From assembly GCA_021772245.1 (NCBI GenBank), contig JAJFMH010000025.1, positions 1 through 51,783 on the forward strand: a stretch of 51,783 nucleotides of DNA, written 5' to 3'. A program made the translations under genes and the position numbers. The notes below the pieces were generated by a model. That model saw only the letters and a list, made by a program, of their open reading frames with translations. It had not been told where the DNA came from and ran no database searches. The first letter of the stretch is position 1. Every line of letters starts with the position of its first letter. This document shows positions 8,111 to 18,300 of the stretch, piece after piece. The DNA is from Chlamydiota bacterium (GTDB lineage: Bacteria > Chlamydiota > Chlamydiia > Chlamydiales > Simkaniaceae).

Positions 8111-11100
8111 CTATGGAGCAGCAGGCCCTGTTTGAGAACCAGCGTGAAAGGCCACATTTTGTACAATACCAGTATCATTAACATTGCCATTAGAAATGGC
8201 GTAGTTAGAAAAATAGCCATCAAAAATTGCCGAAGTATCTGGATCTGAGTTACTGCTTTTATATCCTTTCCCAACAAGATACCAAATCGCCTTTGCAGCT
8301 TTAGAAGTAATTTTCATATTGACCAAAGAAGCGTCTCGAAGTGTATTATATAGATTTGTTTGATCTGTGCTGAGTGTAATCGCTGGATCATTTATAACGG
8401 CATTTGCATAATAATAGGCTCCAAGAAGTGTATTATAGTTTTCACAAATACTTTCTAAGTTTCGCCCTGTTGGTAAAAATATACCACTTGTCGTTGTAAT
8501 GTATGGAAACCCTGCAGCTGATCCATGTCCTTCCCAAACATTTATTCCTCTCATAAAAGGAAATCCACCGGTTTCAATAAAGGGATTTACTGTGTCTCTC
8601 CATATCAAATCTATATAATGACGCATTAGATAAAGGTTACCATCAGCACCAAGAATCTGCTGATTAATAAACTCTCCATCCGTTCCATAATTTTGATCCC
8701 AAAGTATGACGACTGCTGCTGCCTGCAAAAAGTATCCATACTGCAAAATATGGTCATTGTAGATTGGATTACCAAAACCTACACCTCCTCCTAAATTACT
8801 TTGTTGCTCAAAGCCAAGAGTATTCAAGTATGGTGGTACAGGGTTATTTGCCGTGGGAACCTGGAATTGGGGACTACCATAAGAGCATAGGCCATGATTT
8901 GTGCCATCAGCAACGTAGTGATCCACATTAGGTGGTTTAATGATCAGAAAATCAATAAGCACTCTTTTAACATAGTCAATAAGAGGCTGCGTTGCTGCAA
9001 CGATATCACTTTGGCTTGTAGAGATATCCTCCAAATAAGTAGCCATAAAATTTGCAGTCATTGCAAGTTGAAAAATCAGTTTTCCTGTTCCATATAGTTG
9101 CTGAAAGGCACTTGTGAGTTGAAAAAGTGGTTGCGCAAAACCATTTTGCGTTGGCCATTGCTCAGAATTTGTAGGTATAATATTAGGAAAGGGCAATTGC
9201 TGCTCTAGATACAATTTAGAAAGCCAAGTTTTTACAGTCGAGCTATTTGTGCCAAAGAGTGAATCCAAATCAGTTGTTGGTAGATATTCCCCATTCTCTA
9301 TCCAAGAAGGCCATTTAGCCTCTGTAAATACAATTTGTCCATTACTTGTAGGAGCTGTGAAAAGATTCCCTTTAATAAAGTCTGGAAAAATTGCCTCTTC
9401 AAGTGTGTTTACACTTGTATCTAAATTAAACCACCCTGGAAAACAAATAAGTGGTTCTGTCGAGCTTCCACTCGACCCAGCATTTGTAGCTGTCGTGTAC
9501 TCCCAAGTGTGCGTATCACTACTTGAACTTGAAGCATAAGAGACAGAAGATACTGACGTTGGAATTGCACTACGATAATTATCAAAAATGCTTACGGCTG
9601 GAATTCCTGTTGTGGAGGATGTATACACAGGATAGTCGTTTGTCACAAAACCCTCTTGCGTAGATTTTATAGATGATGACTGTCCATTGGAAACCCCCAT
9701 TAAAAAAGCAGTGGTAAATAAACTCATGGAAGTATCCCCAATCGGAGCCGGAGGCGTAGGGACGCTACCACCCCAAGCAGCTGCATTCGTAGAATCCGTC
9801 ATATCCTCAAAATAAGGAGTTGCAACATCATCAAAAATTGAACCAGAAGACAGGGTAATTGAACCATCATCAAATGCTAAGTAGGGTAGCAAGAGCCCAA
9901 GCGCCTGTCCACTTGTGGAAAGACGATATAACCCATTTAAAGTACCTAGCCAAGCTAAGTCAGTAGTAGATAATTCTGTGTTGTTTAGCATGGTTTGCAA
10001 TATAATTTTATTAGTCCAATTATAAGGAACAAGAGTAAAAAGAGTGAACGGAAGAACATCAATCCCTTGCACAACAGGGGCTACGAACCAATATTGATTA
10101 AGCATTTGATTGGTAGTGCTAGAAGTAGTTCCTGGAACTGCAACAGGAAAACCAGCTGCTGGCGCGGCGCCGATTTCCGGCGCTTTATTGCGCTGACCAG
10201 TAGATGGACTTACAGGATCATAAGCATATGGAACAGGAATAAAACGAACCCATCCTGTATACTTACTCGTTGCTACTAAACTCACCTTATTTAAAGTATG
10301 TGTCATTACAGTAAAAGCTAATTCATCACCATTTTTGTTTTCAATATAAAGAACAATAGAGGCTGTGGGACTTGAGCTAAATGGAAAAATAAACTTACTT
10401 CCACTTGTTGTACTGTCACCAAATGTAACTGATTCATTGGTTCCATCTACATTTACAACAACAGCTCCTGCTGTATCTACAAGCTCAGAGTCTGTAATAA
10501 AAACAGGGGTCATATCATCATAATAAACATCATGAAAGGGATTTCCCATAACAACATAATCTGTAATGGAGCCTACATCAGGAAGAGAGTACTTCATATT
10601 CAAGCTCTGCCCATACGGATCAAGAGATGTAGATATATTTTCCACCTCAAATCCATCAGTAGTTGCAAGAACCTCTTCAGATGTAAAAATAAGGTGTAAG
10701 GAAGCTGAGTTGGAAGTTAAGCTTGGAATATTATAACCAAAATAATCACTATTCTGTAAGTTTGTATCCGCTTGAGATTCTGTACCGTAATCTGATGGAC
10801 CAGTTCCGGGAGCGATGAAACCAGCAGCAGTTCCATTTTGAATAAAGTCAACGGTATAGTTTACTGGATAGACAATACCAGGTCCTGTTGAGGATACTGA
10901 CCCAAAGCATGGTCCTATTCGGTAAGACCCCTGCAGAAGAGTGCTTGATGAAAACGTTCCAGTATATCCTGCTCCCGTTGGAAATACAGTCTGATATAGT
11001 TGCATATTATTCGTCTGTGGAACTTGAGTCGGATTCAACCGGTTTTGAGGAATAAGTGTCAGATTGTAGTTGTTTTCAAGCCCAAATGCCTTTAGAGGCA

Positions 11101-11197
11101 TGGTCGTAGCTGATGTATTATTTGCTGCAAATAGGTTTGAAAACCCAAATAATGATAATGAAAGAATTGTTTTCTGAAATTTATTTATTGTGCTCAT
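8111..11197 (-). CDS. Secreted GH81-like (endo-beta-1,3-glucanase family) protein, copy B
   Basis: A 1028-residue paralog of the protein encoded at 4820-7936, alignable end to end, with the same Sec signal peptide (MSTINKFQKTILSLSLFGFS). The same candidate catalytic positions are kept: D815 in NDHILQYGY, and E915 and E919 in LESICENYN; WEGHGSAAG is also present. The mature N-terminus (NNTSATTMPLKAFGLENNYN) is identical to copy A, while the region around residues 100-160 and the middle part differ. The ATG lies inside the 3' end of the upstream TpsA gene (17-nt overlap), which implies translational coupling to the exoprotein. It lacks a TPS domain of its own, so how it would cross the outer membrane is unclear. 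A non-catalytic glucan-binding role is the main alternative. Confidence 0.68.
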   Translation of the reverse strand: MSTINKFQKTILSLSLFGFSNLFAANNTSATTMPLKAFGLENNYNLTLIPQNRLNPTQVPQTNNMQLYQTVFPTGAGYTGTFSSSTLLQGSYRIGPCFGSVSSTGPGIVYPVNYTVDFIQNGTAAGFIAPGTGPSDYGTESQADTNLQNSDYFGYNIPSLTSNSASLHLIFTSEEVLATTDGFEVENISTSLDPYGQSLNMKYSLPDVGSITDYVVMGNPFHDVYYDDMTPVFITDSELVDTAGAVVVNVDGTNESVTFGDSTTSGSKFIFPFSSSPTASIVLYIENKNGDELAFTVMTHTLNKVSLVATSKYTGWVRFIPVPYAYDPVSPSTGQRNKAPEIGAAPAAGFPVAVPGTTSSTTNQMLNQYWFVAPVVQGIDVLPFTLFTLVPYNWTNKIILQTMLNNTELSTTDLAWLGTLNGLYRLSTSGQALGLLLPYLAFDDGSITLSSGSIFDDVATPYFEDMTDSTNAAAWGGSVPTPPAPIGDTSMSLFTTAFLMGVSNGQSSSIKSTQEGFVTNDYPVYTSSTTGIPAVSIFDNYRSAIPTSVSSVSYASSSSSDTHTWEYTTATNAGSSGSSTEPLICFPGWFNLDTSVNTLEEAIFPDFIKGNLFTAPTSNGQIVFTEAKWPSWIENGEYLPTTDLDSLFGTNSSTVKTWLSKLYLEQQLPFPNIIPTNSEQWPTQNGFAQPLFQLTSAFQQLYGTGKLIFQLAMTANFMATYLEDISTSQSDIVAATQPLIDYVKRVLIDFLIIKPPNVDHYVADGTNHGLCSYGSPQFQVPTANNPVPPYLNTLGFEQQSNLGGGVGFGNPIYNDHILQYGYFLQAAAVVILWDQNYGTDGEFINQQILGADGNLYLMRHYIDLIWRDTVNPFIETGGFPFMRGINVWEGHGSAAGFPYITTTSGIFLPTGRNLESICENYNTLLGAYYYANAVINDPAITLSTDQTNLYNTLRDASLVNMKITSKAAKAIWYLVGKGYKSSNSDPDTSAIFDGYFSNYAISNGNVNDTGIVQNVAFHAGSQTGPAAP
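10400..10561 (-). repeat. Near-identical 162-nt patch shared with GH81-like copy A
   Basis: Partner of 7142-7303, with four mismatches and no gaps. The boundaries are abrupt on both sides, while the two genes as a whole have many more differences per 100 nt. Confidence 0.75.
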
Positions 11198-14100
11198 ATT
11201 TTGCTATTTCCAAAAGTTCTATCCACATAAGCGCGGAAATTTCTTTTGGCCAAAAAGCTGCATTTACTTTCATCTGCAAGCGGCTTTTATCTAACTTGTT
11301 AAAGGAAGACTCTGTGATGTCTTCTTTAAAAGTTACGATCGCATCTAGCATATGATACGCATCCAATTGTTTTGGATTTCCTTTTAGCCAGTAAAAGAAA
11401 GGAGTCACTTCGAACTCTTTTCTTTCTTCAAGGAAATCCTTTATAGCTTGATTTAGCAGTTCTTGTCGAGCAAGATCGCATAGCCCTAACTTCTTCCAGA
11501 AGTTACTCAGAGCGTATTTTTTATTTTTAAGAAAGTCTGTTATCTCTTTACATGTGCTAGCTTGAGTATGTTGATAAAGATCATTTTGCTTTTCTAACAT
11601 ATAGGTTTGGAAATGAATACCATTTATCGAATCATATTGATCATAGACGTGATATACTCCACCAGAATGACGCACTGGAGGAGGAACCTCATTGGGGTAA
11701 AAATTGAGAACAAAATCATTGTCATCGATTAAAAAATTGCGAGCTAACATAGGATTTACAAGTGTCAACCTATCTTGTGTAATGGCATCGATACCACCTT
11801 CTACAAGAAGTTCTCCTGCCCCAGATAGCATAGGTTTACCGCTCGGTGTATCTAATCTATCCCTTGCTAAAATATGTGCACCTGTTGGATTAACAACCAG
11901 CTCCCCTTTATTATTTAAAATAAGATCCTCACTTCCTGTATGCGCTGTTACAGTAATTTGAGGGGCATCTAAATTAATATTTTCCGCTGATACTACATCA
12001 CCAACTGTAATCGATTCGGTAAAAACAAAATTAATATTTCCAAAGGAAGTAAGTACTTCCTGAGGGCCTAAGATTAAATTGGAACCTGATAGATTAAGCG
12101 TTGCGCTACTATCATTGTATATCGATGCAATACTTAAATCTGCTCCTTGAGAGTTTGTAGAAGTTCTTGGATTTTCTGCTAAACAAATATCACCGGTTCC
12201 TACATCTAGATTTCCAAGAAGCTGCAAAGTTCCATTTGGAAGATTGCCTTGGGTTGCTGTCGGCGTAAATGTATCAGAGGGCTGCAGGGTTAGATTGGCC
12301 GGTCCCGTAGATGGTGGCAGATTTGATCCACCTGTAATTGTAATATCGTTTACTGAGATATCACCACTATTTTGAATGTTTACAAGCCCCATTGATGTAA
12401 TCGAACTTTGAAAGGTTGTGCTTGAAACTCCTTCAAATTGATAAAGAGCATCCACATCTACTGATAGTCTAACGTTTACAGTATCTGCATAATTGATATT
12501 TACAATGCCGGCGCTTAATGCAATATTTCCAATTACACTATTAAAATCAAGGGATCCAATTGTCTGAAAGGTAGGGCAAAATACTGATGTTGGTTGCATA
12601 CCGCTTGGCGATAAAAAAGGCTGCGGCATCAACACAGATGCGCAAGATATTGTCGGCACAAATACACTTCCTTCTGTAGATGTAAGTCCCCCAGTTACGT
12701 TTGATGAAGTATTTTTAACATAATTTAACACAGCAGTTACATCTGTCGATAAGGAAACTATCCCAGAACTTGTAAAATTGGAAAGATTATCAGATGAGGC
12801 TCCTTGAATCGGGAGAGAGGCTGCGAACCATTTTCCCTGGCAAACAACTCCAAAAGTTGGAGATGTAATGGTAATATTTCCACCAAGTTGCTCTTGAGAT
12901 CTCGACCCAAACCCTGAACCGCCAAGGGTATTGATTCCGTTTACCGTTACGCCGTTAGAACCACCCTTTAATGTTACATTTCCACCCCTATTGTATGTAT
13001 CAAGTGTTGAAGAATAAGATCTGCCGGCAGATGCATCAATATCGTATAAATCTCCAAAAAGGATATTTTCTCCTGCAGAAGCGTCAATAAAAACATCTCC
13101 TCCATCTGATACATTGGAACCCAAACCACCAGCAGCGGATAGTAATGGAAGCTCAGGTGCAACTGCGCCTGATGTGGTGAGACCACCTAAAACAGTTTGC
13201 TCGGTAGCCCCTACAAATCTCGTATTAAAAGTTACAGTATCTGTTGCACCGGTGATTGTAAAACTTTTACATAAAATGGGACCATCTATTGTAAAATTAC
13301 TTGGATCATTAATAGTAATATCACCAACAGGTGTACCACCTGTTCCAATTGTATTATCAATAAAAGTGGTAGCACTTAGCATCGTACCAATTTCTACATC
13401 ACCACCATTTGCATTAATAATTAGTGGAGACTCTCGATACCCTGTGCCTTCTCCAATGCCCTGCTCAAAAGTAAGATTTCCACCGCCTGCCATATTGATG
13501 GTGATATCAAGAGTTCCAGCAAGGTTTGTAACAGTATCTATTCCACTGCCTCCAATGGTAAGGTTATTTTGCGTCTTGATTTCTGATGCATTTGTACTTG
13601 TAGCATCTCCAAATACAAAAGTTGATGGGAAAAGATTGATATTAGAGGATCCTCCTGTAGTTTCAATTAGCCCTCCCTGCAAAGTAATGGTTGTTACATT
13701 CATGGATGTTCCAAGCACCCCAAGAGATAAACTTGGTGTCTGGCTGATTGTTCCATTATTGATAGTAAGATTGCTAACAGCTCCACCCGTTGAGCCTGAG
13801 TACACGATATCTGTGCCAAAATTTAAAGATCCGAATTCAAGAAGGTTTACAGTATCTGTTTCGACATTTATAACTTGACCTACTCCAGAAGATGTTACTT
13901 GACCAATTGCCCCTGAGCCACCTTGGAAATTGAGTGTGCCCGATTGCAGGGTAACTGCTGGTGAAGTACCTGCAGTACTTGTTACATTAGCTCCGTTGAG
14001 TGTAATTACTCCCACTATATCAGCTGATGTATTCGTAATCGAAATTAAAGCAGATGATGCCATCGCAAAATCTGCATCGGTAAGGCCGCCACTAGCATTT

Positions 14101-15386
14101 CCTTGCCCAAGAGTTATTAACTGATCTCCGGGAGTGTCAGTCGTCACATCAATAGTTACAGCCCCTGTTAGATTCCTATAATTTGTATCCCAATCTGATT
14201 GCGTTAAAATTGAAATAGGTCCCGCTGCAAGGATTTGATTATGACCAGAGACTCCACTTGGAGCGGATACATCCCGAAGTTGCAATCCATCATGAACATG
14301 ATTTTTTGCATGAGTCTTGATATGTCCTCCAGCTCCAGAATTTGCGCCACCACAAGCAGAAATCTTTCCACCAAGAATAAGAGAATCTTTCGAAAGAATC
14401 TCGATTTTCCCACCATTTCCAAAGTCTTTGGAATCGGCTAAAATAGCTGTGTCTTTTGTAATCATTACCTGATTTGCAATAGGCGCATCAGGATATCCCC
14501 CTATTATAATATCACCAGCATTTCCAAATGAGGATACATCTATAATGGGGCTATTGAGTACAATATCTAGAGCTGATACACAAATACATCCAGGAAGATC
14601 TGTTACACTTGTCCCGTCAAGTGTTCCAGAAATATGTACCTTAGCTTTTTCAGATCCTTGGATTTCAATATTTTTAGCTTTGATCTTTCCTGAATTTATA
14701 ATTGATAATGCATAAATATCAGAAGAGCTTGCAAAAGAACCTTCGCTTTTATTGACTTGATGATCTGACTCTGCATTAAATTTAACGCTGAGTGGACTCA
14801 CCTCTTTGGTAAGATAGACATTGTCTCCGACAAAAAGCCCCACCATCCCATCTGGGGAAATTAGCTTTCCTAGTTGCTCAATTTTTTGAGCAATAAAGGT
14901 AATCCGATCCGCTTGAATTAAACCTTCATTACGAATGAGGCCTTGCAGATTTGTAAATTGATACTTGCCTGATAAAAAGTCACTGTCAGAGAGTTTTCCA
15001 GTCGATGCTAGAAATTTGGCAGTATCAATTATCGCCGTTTTCCCTAAATATATTCCTGCTGGATTTAATAAGTACACTGCGCCATTCGAAGATAGCACCC
15101 CATTAATTTTAGAAGCAGATCCACCATGTACGCGACTAAGCACTCTTGATTTTGCATCATATTGCTGAAAAACAACTTTTTCTCCATTGGCAATATCAAA
15201 ACTTTGGAAATCAATTATAGTCTCTTTACCCGTTTTGTATGTGGTAGTTCGCATATACTCTGAAACAGACGCTTTGCCATGTTTTACTTTTTCAAGCTTT
15301 GGTTTTGCATGAAGAGTCACCATTGCAAGCATGCAAAGAGTAGTTTGACATGCGATTAATTTTTTGAACTTCATAGCTTGCCACAT
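11181..15386 (-). CDS. Filamentous-haemagglutinin-type TpsA exoprotein (second of the pair)
   Basis: A 1401-residue secreted protein. A signal peptide (MKFKKLIACQTTLCMLAMV) ends near LHA. The TPS haemagglutination domain spans about 30-190 and includes LSRVHGGSASKINGVLSSNG, YLLNPAGIYLGK and FLASTGKL, the NPNG/NPAG-type motifs recognised by TpsB partners. Residues 200-1230 are Gly/Ser/Thr/Asn-rich beta-helix-like sequence. The last 160 residues or so form a distinct charged helical domain (HSGGVYHVYDQYDSINGIHF onward) shared with the upstream paralog. The start overlaps the upstream TpsA stop (TAATG); Met5 (MKFKKL) is an equally possible start, and neither has a clear ribosome site. The 3' end overlaps GH81-like copy B. 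Expected to be exported by TpsB at 19562-21388 and to act as an adhesin; function is inferred from the family. Confidence 0.85.
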   Translation of the reverse strand: MWQAMKFKKLIACQTTLCMLAMVTLHAKPKLEKVKHGKASVSEYMRTTTYKTGKETIIDFQSFDIANGEKVVFQQYDAKSRVLSRVHGGSASKINGVLSSNGAVYLLNPAGIYLGKTAIIDTAKFLASTGKLSDSDFLSGKYQFTNLQGLIRNEGLIQADRITFIAQKIEQLGKLISPDGMVGLFVGDNVYLTKEVSPLSVKFNAESDHQVNKSEGSFASSSDIYALSIINSGKIKAKNIEIQGSEKAKVHISGTLDGTSVTDLPGCICVSALDIVLNSPIIDVSSFGNAGDIIIGGYPDAPIANQVMITKDTAILADSKDFGNGGKIEILSKDSLILGGKISACGGANSGAGGHIKTHAKNHVHDGLQLRDVSAPSGVSGHNQILAAGPISILTQSDWDTNYRNLTGAVTIDVTTDTPGDQLITLGQGNASGGLTDADFAMASSALISITNTSADIVGVITLNGANVTSTAGTSPAVTLQSGTLNFQGGSGAIGQVTSSGVGQVINVETDTVNLLEFGSLNFGTDIVYSGSTGGAVSNLTINNGTISQTPSLSLGVLGTSMNVTTITLQGGLIETTGGSSNINLFPSTFVFGDATSTNASEIKTQNNLTIGGSGIDTVTNLAGTLDITINMAGGGNLTFEQGIGEGTGYRESPLIINANGGDVEIGTMLSATTFIDNTIGTGGTPVGDITINDPSNFTIDGPILCKSFTITGATDTVTFNTRFVGATEQTVLGGLTTSGAVAPELPLLSAAGGLGSNVSDGGDVFIDASAGENILFGDLYDIDASAGRSYSSTLDTYNRGGNVTLKGGSNGVTVNGINTLGGSGFGSRSQEQLGGNITITSPTFGVVCQGKWFAASLPIQGASSDNLSNFTSSGIVSLSTDVTAVLNYVKNTSSNVTGGLTSTEGSVFVPTISCASVLMPQPFLSPSGMQPTSVFCPTFQTIGSLDFNSVIGNIALSAGIVNINYADTVNVRLSVDVDALYQFEGVSSTTFQSSITSMGLVNIQNSGDISVNDITITGGSNLPPSTGPANLTLQPSDTFTPTATQGNLPNGTLQLLGNLDVGTGDICLAENPRTSTNSQGADLSIASIYNDSSATLNLSGSNLILGPQEVLTSFGNINFVFTESITVGDVVSAENINLDAPQITVTAHTGSEDLILNNKGELVVNPTGAHILARDRLDTPSGKPMLSGAGELLVEGGIDAITQDRLTLVNPMLARNFLIDDNDFVLNFYPNEVPPPVRHSGGVYHVYDQYDSINGIHFQTYMLEKQNDLYQHTQASTCKEITDFLKNKKYALSNFWKKLGLCDLARQELLNQAIKDFLEERKEFEVTPFFYWLKGNPKQLDAYHMLDAIVTFKEDITESSFNKLDKSRLQMKVNAAFWPKEISALMWIELLEIAKYEHNK

Positions 15387-18300
15387 TATTGTTCGTCACG
15401 TTTTGCAATTTCTAAAAGTTCGATCCACTGCATTGCGCTAATACTATGTGGCCAGAAAGCCGCATTTACCTTTACCTGCAGCCTGCTTTTCTCAAGCTTT
15501 GTTAAATAAGACGCTTTGATATCTTCTTTAAAAGAGACAATTGCATCGAGCATATGATAGGCATCTGCTTCAGCTTCACTTTCTTTTAACCAATAGAAAA
15601 ATGAAACCGATGCGAACGTATCGTGATTTTCTAAATACGTTGCAATGGCTTGTGATAACAATTCATCTTTTGCTTTCTTGCATAGTTGTAAATCATTCCA
15701 AAAACCTCTTAGCGCATCTTTTTTAGTTTTTAAAAACTCTGTGATTTCCTGACACGCCATTTCTTGTGAATGTTGATAGAGATCATTTTGTTTCTCTAAC
15801 ATATACGTCTGGAAATGAATGCCATTTATCGAATCGTATTGATCATATACATGATACACACCACCTGAATGTTTAATGGGTGGTGGTGGAACGCTACCTG
15901 GATAAAAGTTTAAGATAAAATCATTATCATCTGCTAAAAATCTAGCTGCCATGGGGTTAACAAAAGTTAAAATCGATGGCGTAATCTGCGTTAAGCCGCC
16001 CTGCACAAGTAGCTCCCCATCCCCTGAAAGTTTTGGGGCGCCATCTGGCGTAGAGATGGTGCCACTTGCTAAGATATGCGCACCTGTTGGGTTAATTTCT
16101 AACTCCCCTGTACTTGTAAGTATTTGATCCGGACTTCCAGTATGTGAGGTCACCGAGATAGTAGGTGCATCAAGAGTGATATCACCAACAGCTATAACGT
16201 CTCCTACTGTAATGGACTCTGTAAATGTAAAATCAATATCTGCAAAAGAAGTAAGAACTTCTTCTGGGCCCAAAACAAGAGCGTTACCCGTAGCTGTAAA
16301 AGTCGATGATCCATCATTAAAAATAGATGCAATACTCAAATCTGCGCCAGCGCCTGTTGTAGATGTTCTAGGATTCATTGCTAAACAAATATCACCTGTC
16401 CCAATAGCAAGTGTTCCAAGAATCTGCAACGTTCCATTCGGAAGATTTCCCTGCGTTGATGAGGGGGTAAAGGTATCAGATGGTTGCAATACTAAATTAG
16501 CAGGACCGGTGGAGGGTGGTTGCGGTGAGCTACCTGTTATTGTGATATCTTGCACAGATATATCACCACTATTTTGAATGGTTACTATTCCATCAGATGT
16601 GATCGAACTATCGAAGGTGGTATCTGTTATCCCTTCAAACTGGTAAAATGCATCGCATGCAATTGCTCCACTTGCTGTAAAAGTATCTGCATAATCCACG
16701 TTGATAATACCCGAGCTTGTTGGCGTTCCAACAGCTGTTGTAAAGGTTAAACTCCCAAGCGTTTGAAAAGTGGGACACATTACAGCTGTTGGAATGCCAC
16801 CTGCTATGTCATTTACAAACTCTGGCATAGAAATGTTTGAACCTGAAATCATGGGAACAAATACACTTCCCTCACTCGATGTAAGACCACCTGTTGGATT
16901 GAAGCTATTGTTATTTACATACGTTACAGTAGTACTACTTACAGGTGAAAAAGTCACATCTGCAGAGCCTGTAAAATTGGAAAGATCATCAGAGCTTGCA
17001 CCTTGAATCGGAAGGGAAGCTGCAAAAATTTTACCCTGCAAATTCATATCCCCACTTGCAGAACTTAGAGAAATGTTGCCGCCAAGTTGCTCTTGGGACC
17101 TTGATCCATAACCTGAACCACCAAGTGAGTTGATGCCATTAACGGTTAGTCCAGAACTTCCACCTTGCAGTGTGACATCTCCCCCACTGTAATAGTTATT
17201 CGATGTAGAGGAGTAATCTCTTCCACCAGAGGCATCTATATCATAGAGATCTCCAAAGATAAGTTCGGTGCCTGAAGACACATCAATACTCACATCTCCA
17301 CCATCTGAGATAAAGCTTAAAAGAGTAATGGGTGACTCAAAGGGAATATTACCAGATGTAGTAAGGCCTCCTAAAACTGTCTGCTCAGTGCCTCCTGCAA
17401 ATCTTGTATTAAAAGTAACAGTGCCCGTTGCACCTGTGAGCGTAAAGCTTTTACAAGCAACTGGACCATCTACTGTAAAATCATCTGGATCATTGATAGT
17501 AATATCGCCTATCGGTATGCCACCAACACCAATTGTATTATCAATAAATCCAGCGGTACTTAGCATAGTTCCAATTGCAACATCTGCTCCATTAGCATTA
17601 ATAATCAGTGGAGACTGTCTGTAATTACCAGGGACTGTTCCACCCTGCCCAATACCCTGCTCTATTTCAAGGGTGCCGGATCCCATCATAGTGATGGTAT
17701 TATCAAGGGTTCCTGCTAAATTGATCGTAGTCGAACTAATCGTTAAATCATTTTCTGATTGCAAAGTAGATGCATTTGTATTTGTAGTATCTCCAAATAC
17801 AAAACTTGTTGCAGAAATTGTTAAATCTGAAGAACCACCCGTTGTTTCAATGGTACCACCTTGGAGCACAAGAGTTGTAGGAGCAATAACCGTTCCCCCT
17901 GTTCCAATTGTAATACTCGAGCTTTCACTAATGGTTCCGTTAATAATCGAAAGTGTTGTCGTATCTCCTGTTCCTGCTGTATCATTATAGGCTACCGATC
18001 CATCGAAGGTTAAAGCGCCATCTTCAAATAAATTCACCGTATCTGCATTGACATCGATAACAACTGCATTTGTGGGAGCTGTGACTTGTCCTGTAGCTGA
18101 AGATCCCCCTTGGAAATTAATGACCTCAGTTGCAATTGTCATATCTGTTAAACTTCCAGAAGAGCTTGTAATTGTAGCGCCATTTACCGTAATTACACCA
18201 GAGGTAGTACCTGATCCGTTTTCAGTAGCAATTGAAACTGTTGTTGCCATGGTGAAGTCTGCATTAGTAAGTCCACCAGCGCCGCCTCCATTACCAAATG

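Noticed and set aside
13114-13878. A 254-codon open frame antisense to the TpsA gene (similar ones at 17268-17990 and 31077-35186)
   Set aside because: These frames mirror Ser/Thr/Gly-rich repetitive coding sequence, have Val/Pro/Ser-biased low-complexity translations and no ribosome sites, so they are shadows of the TpsA genes.
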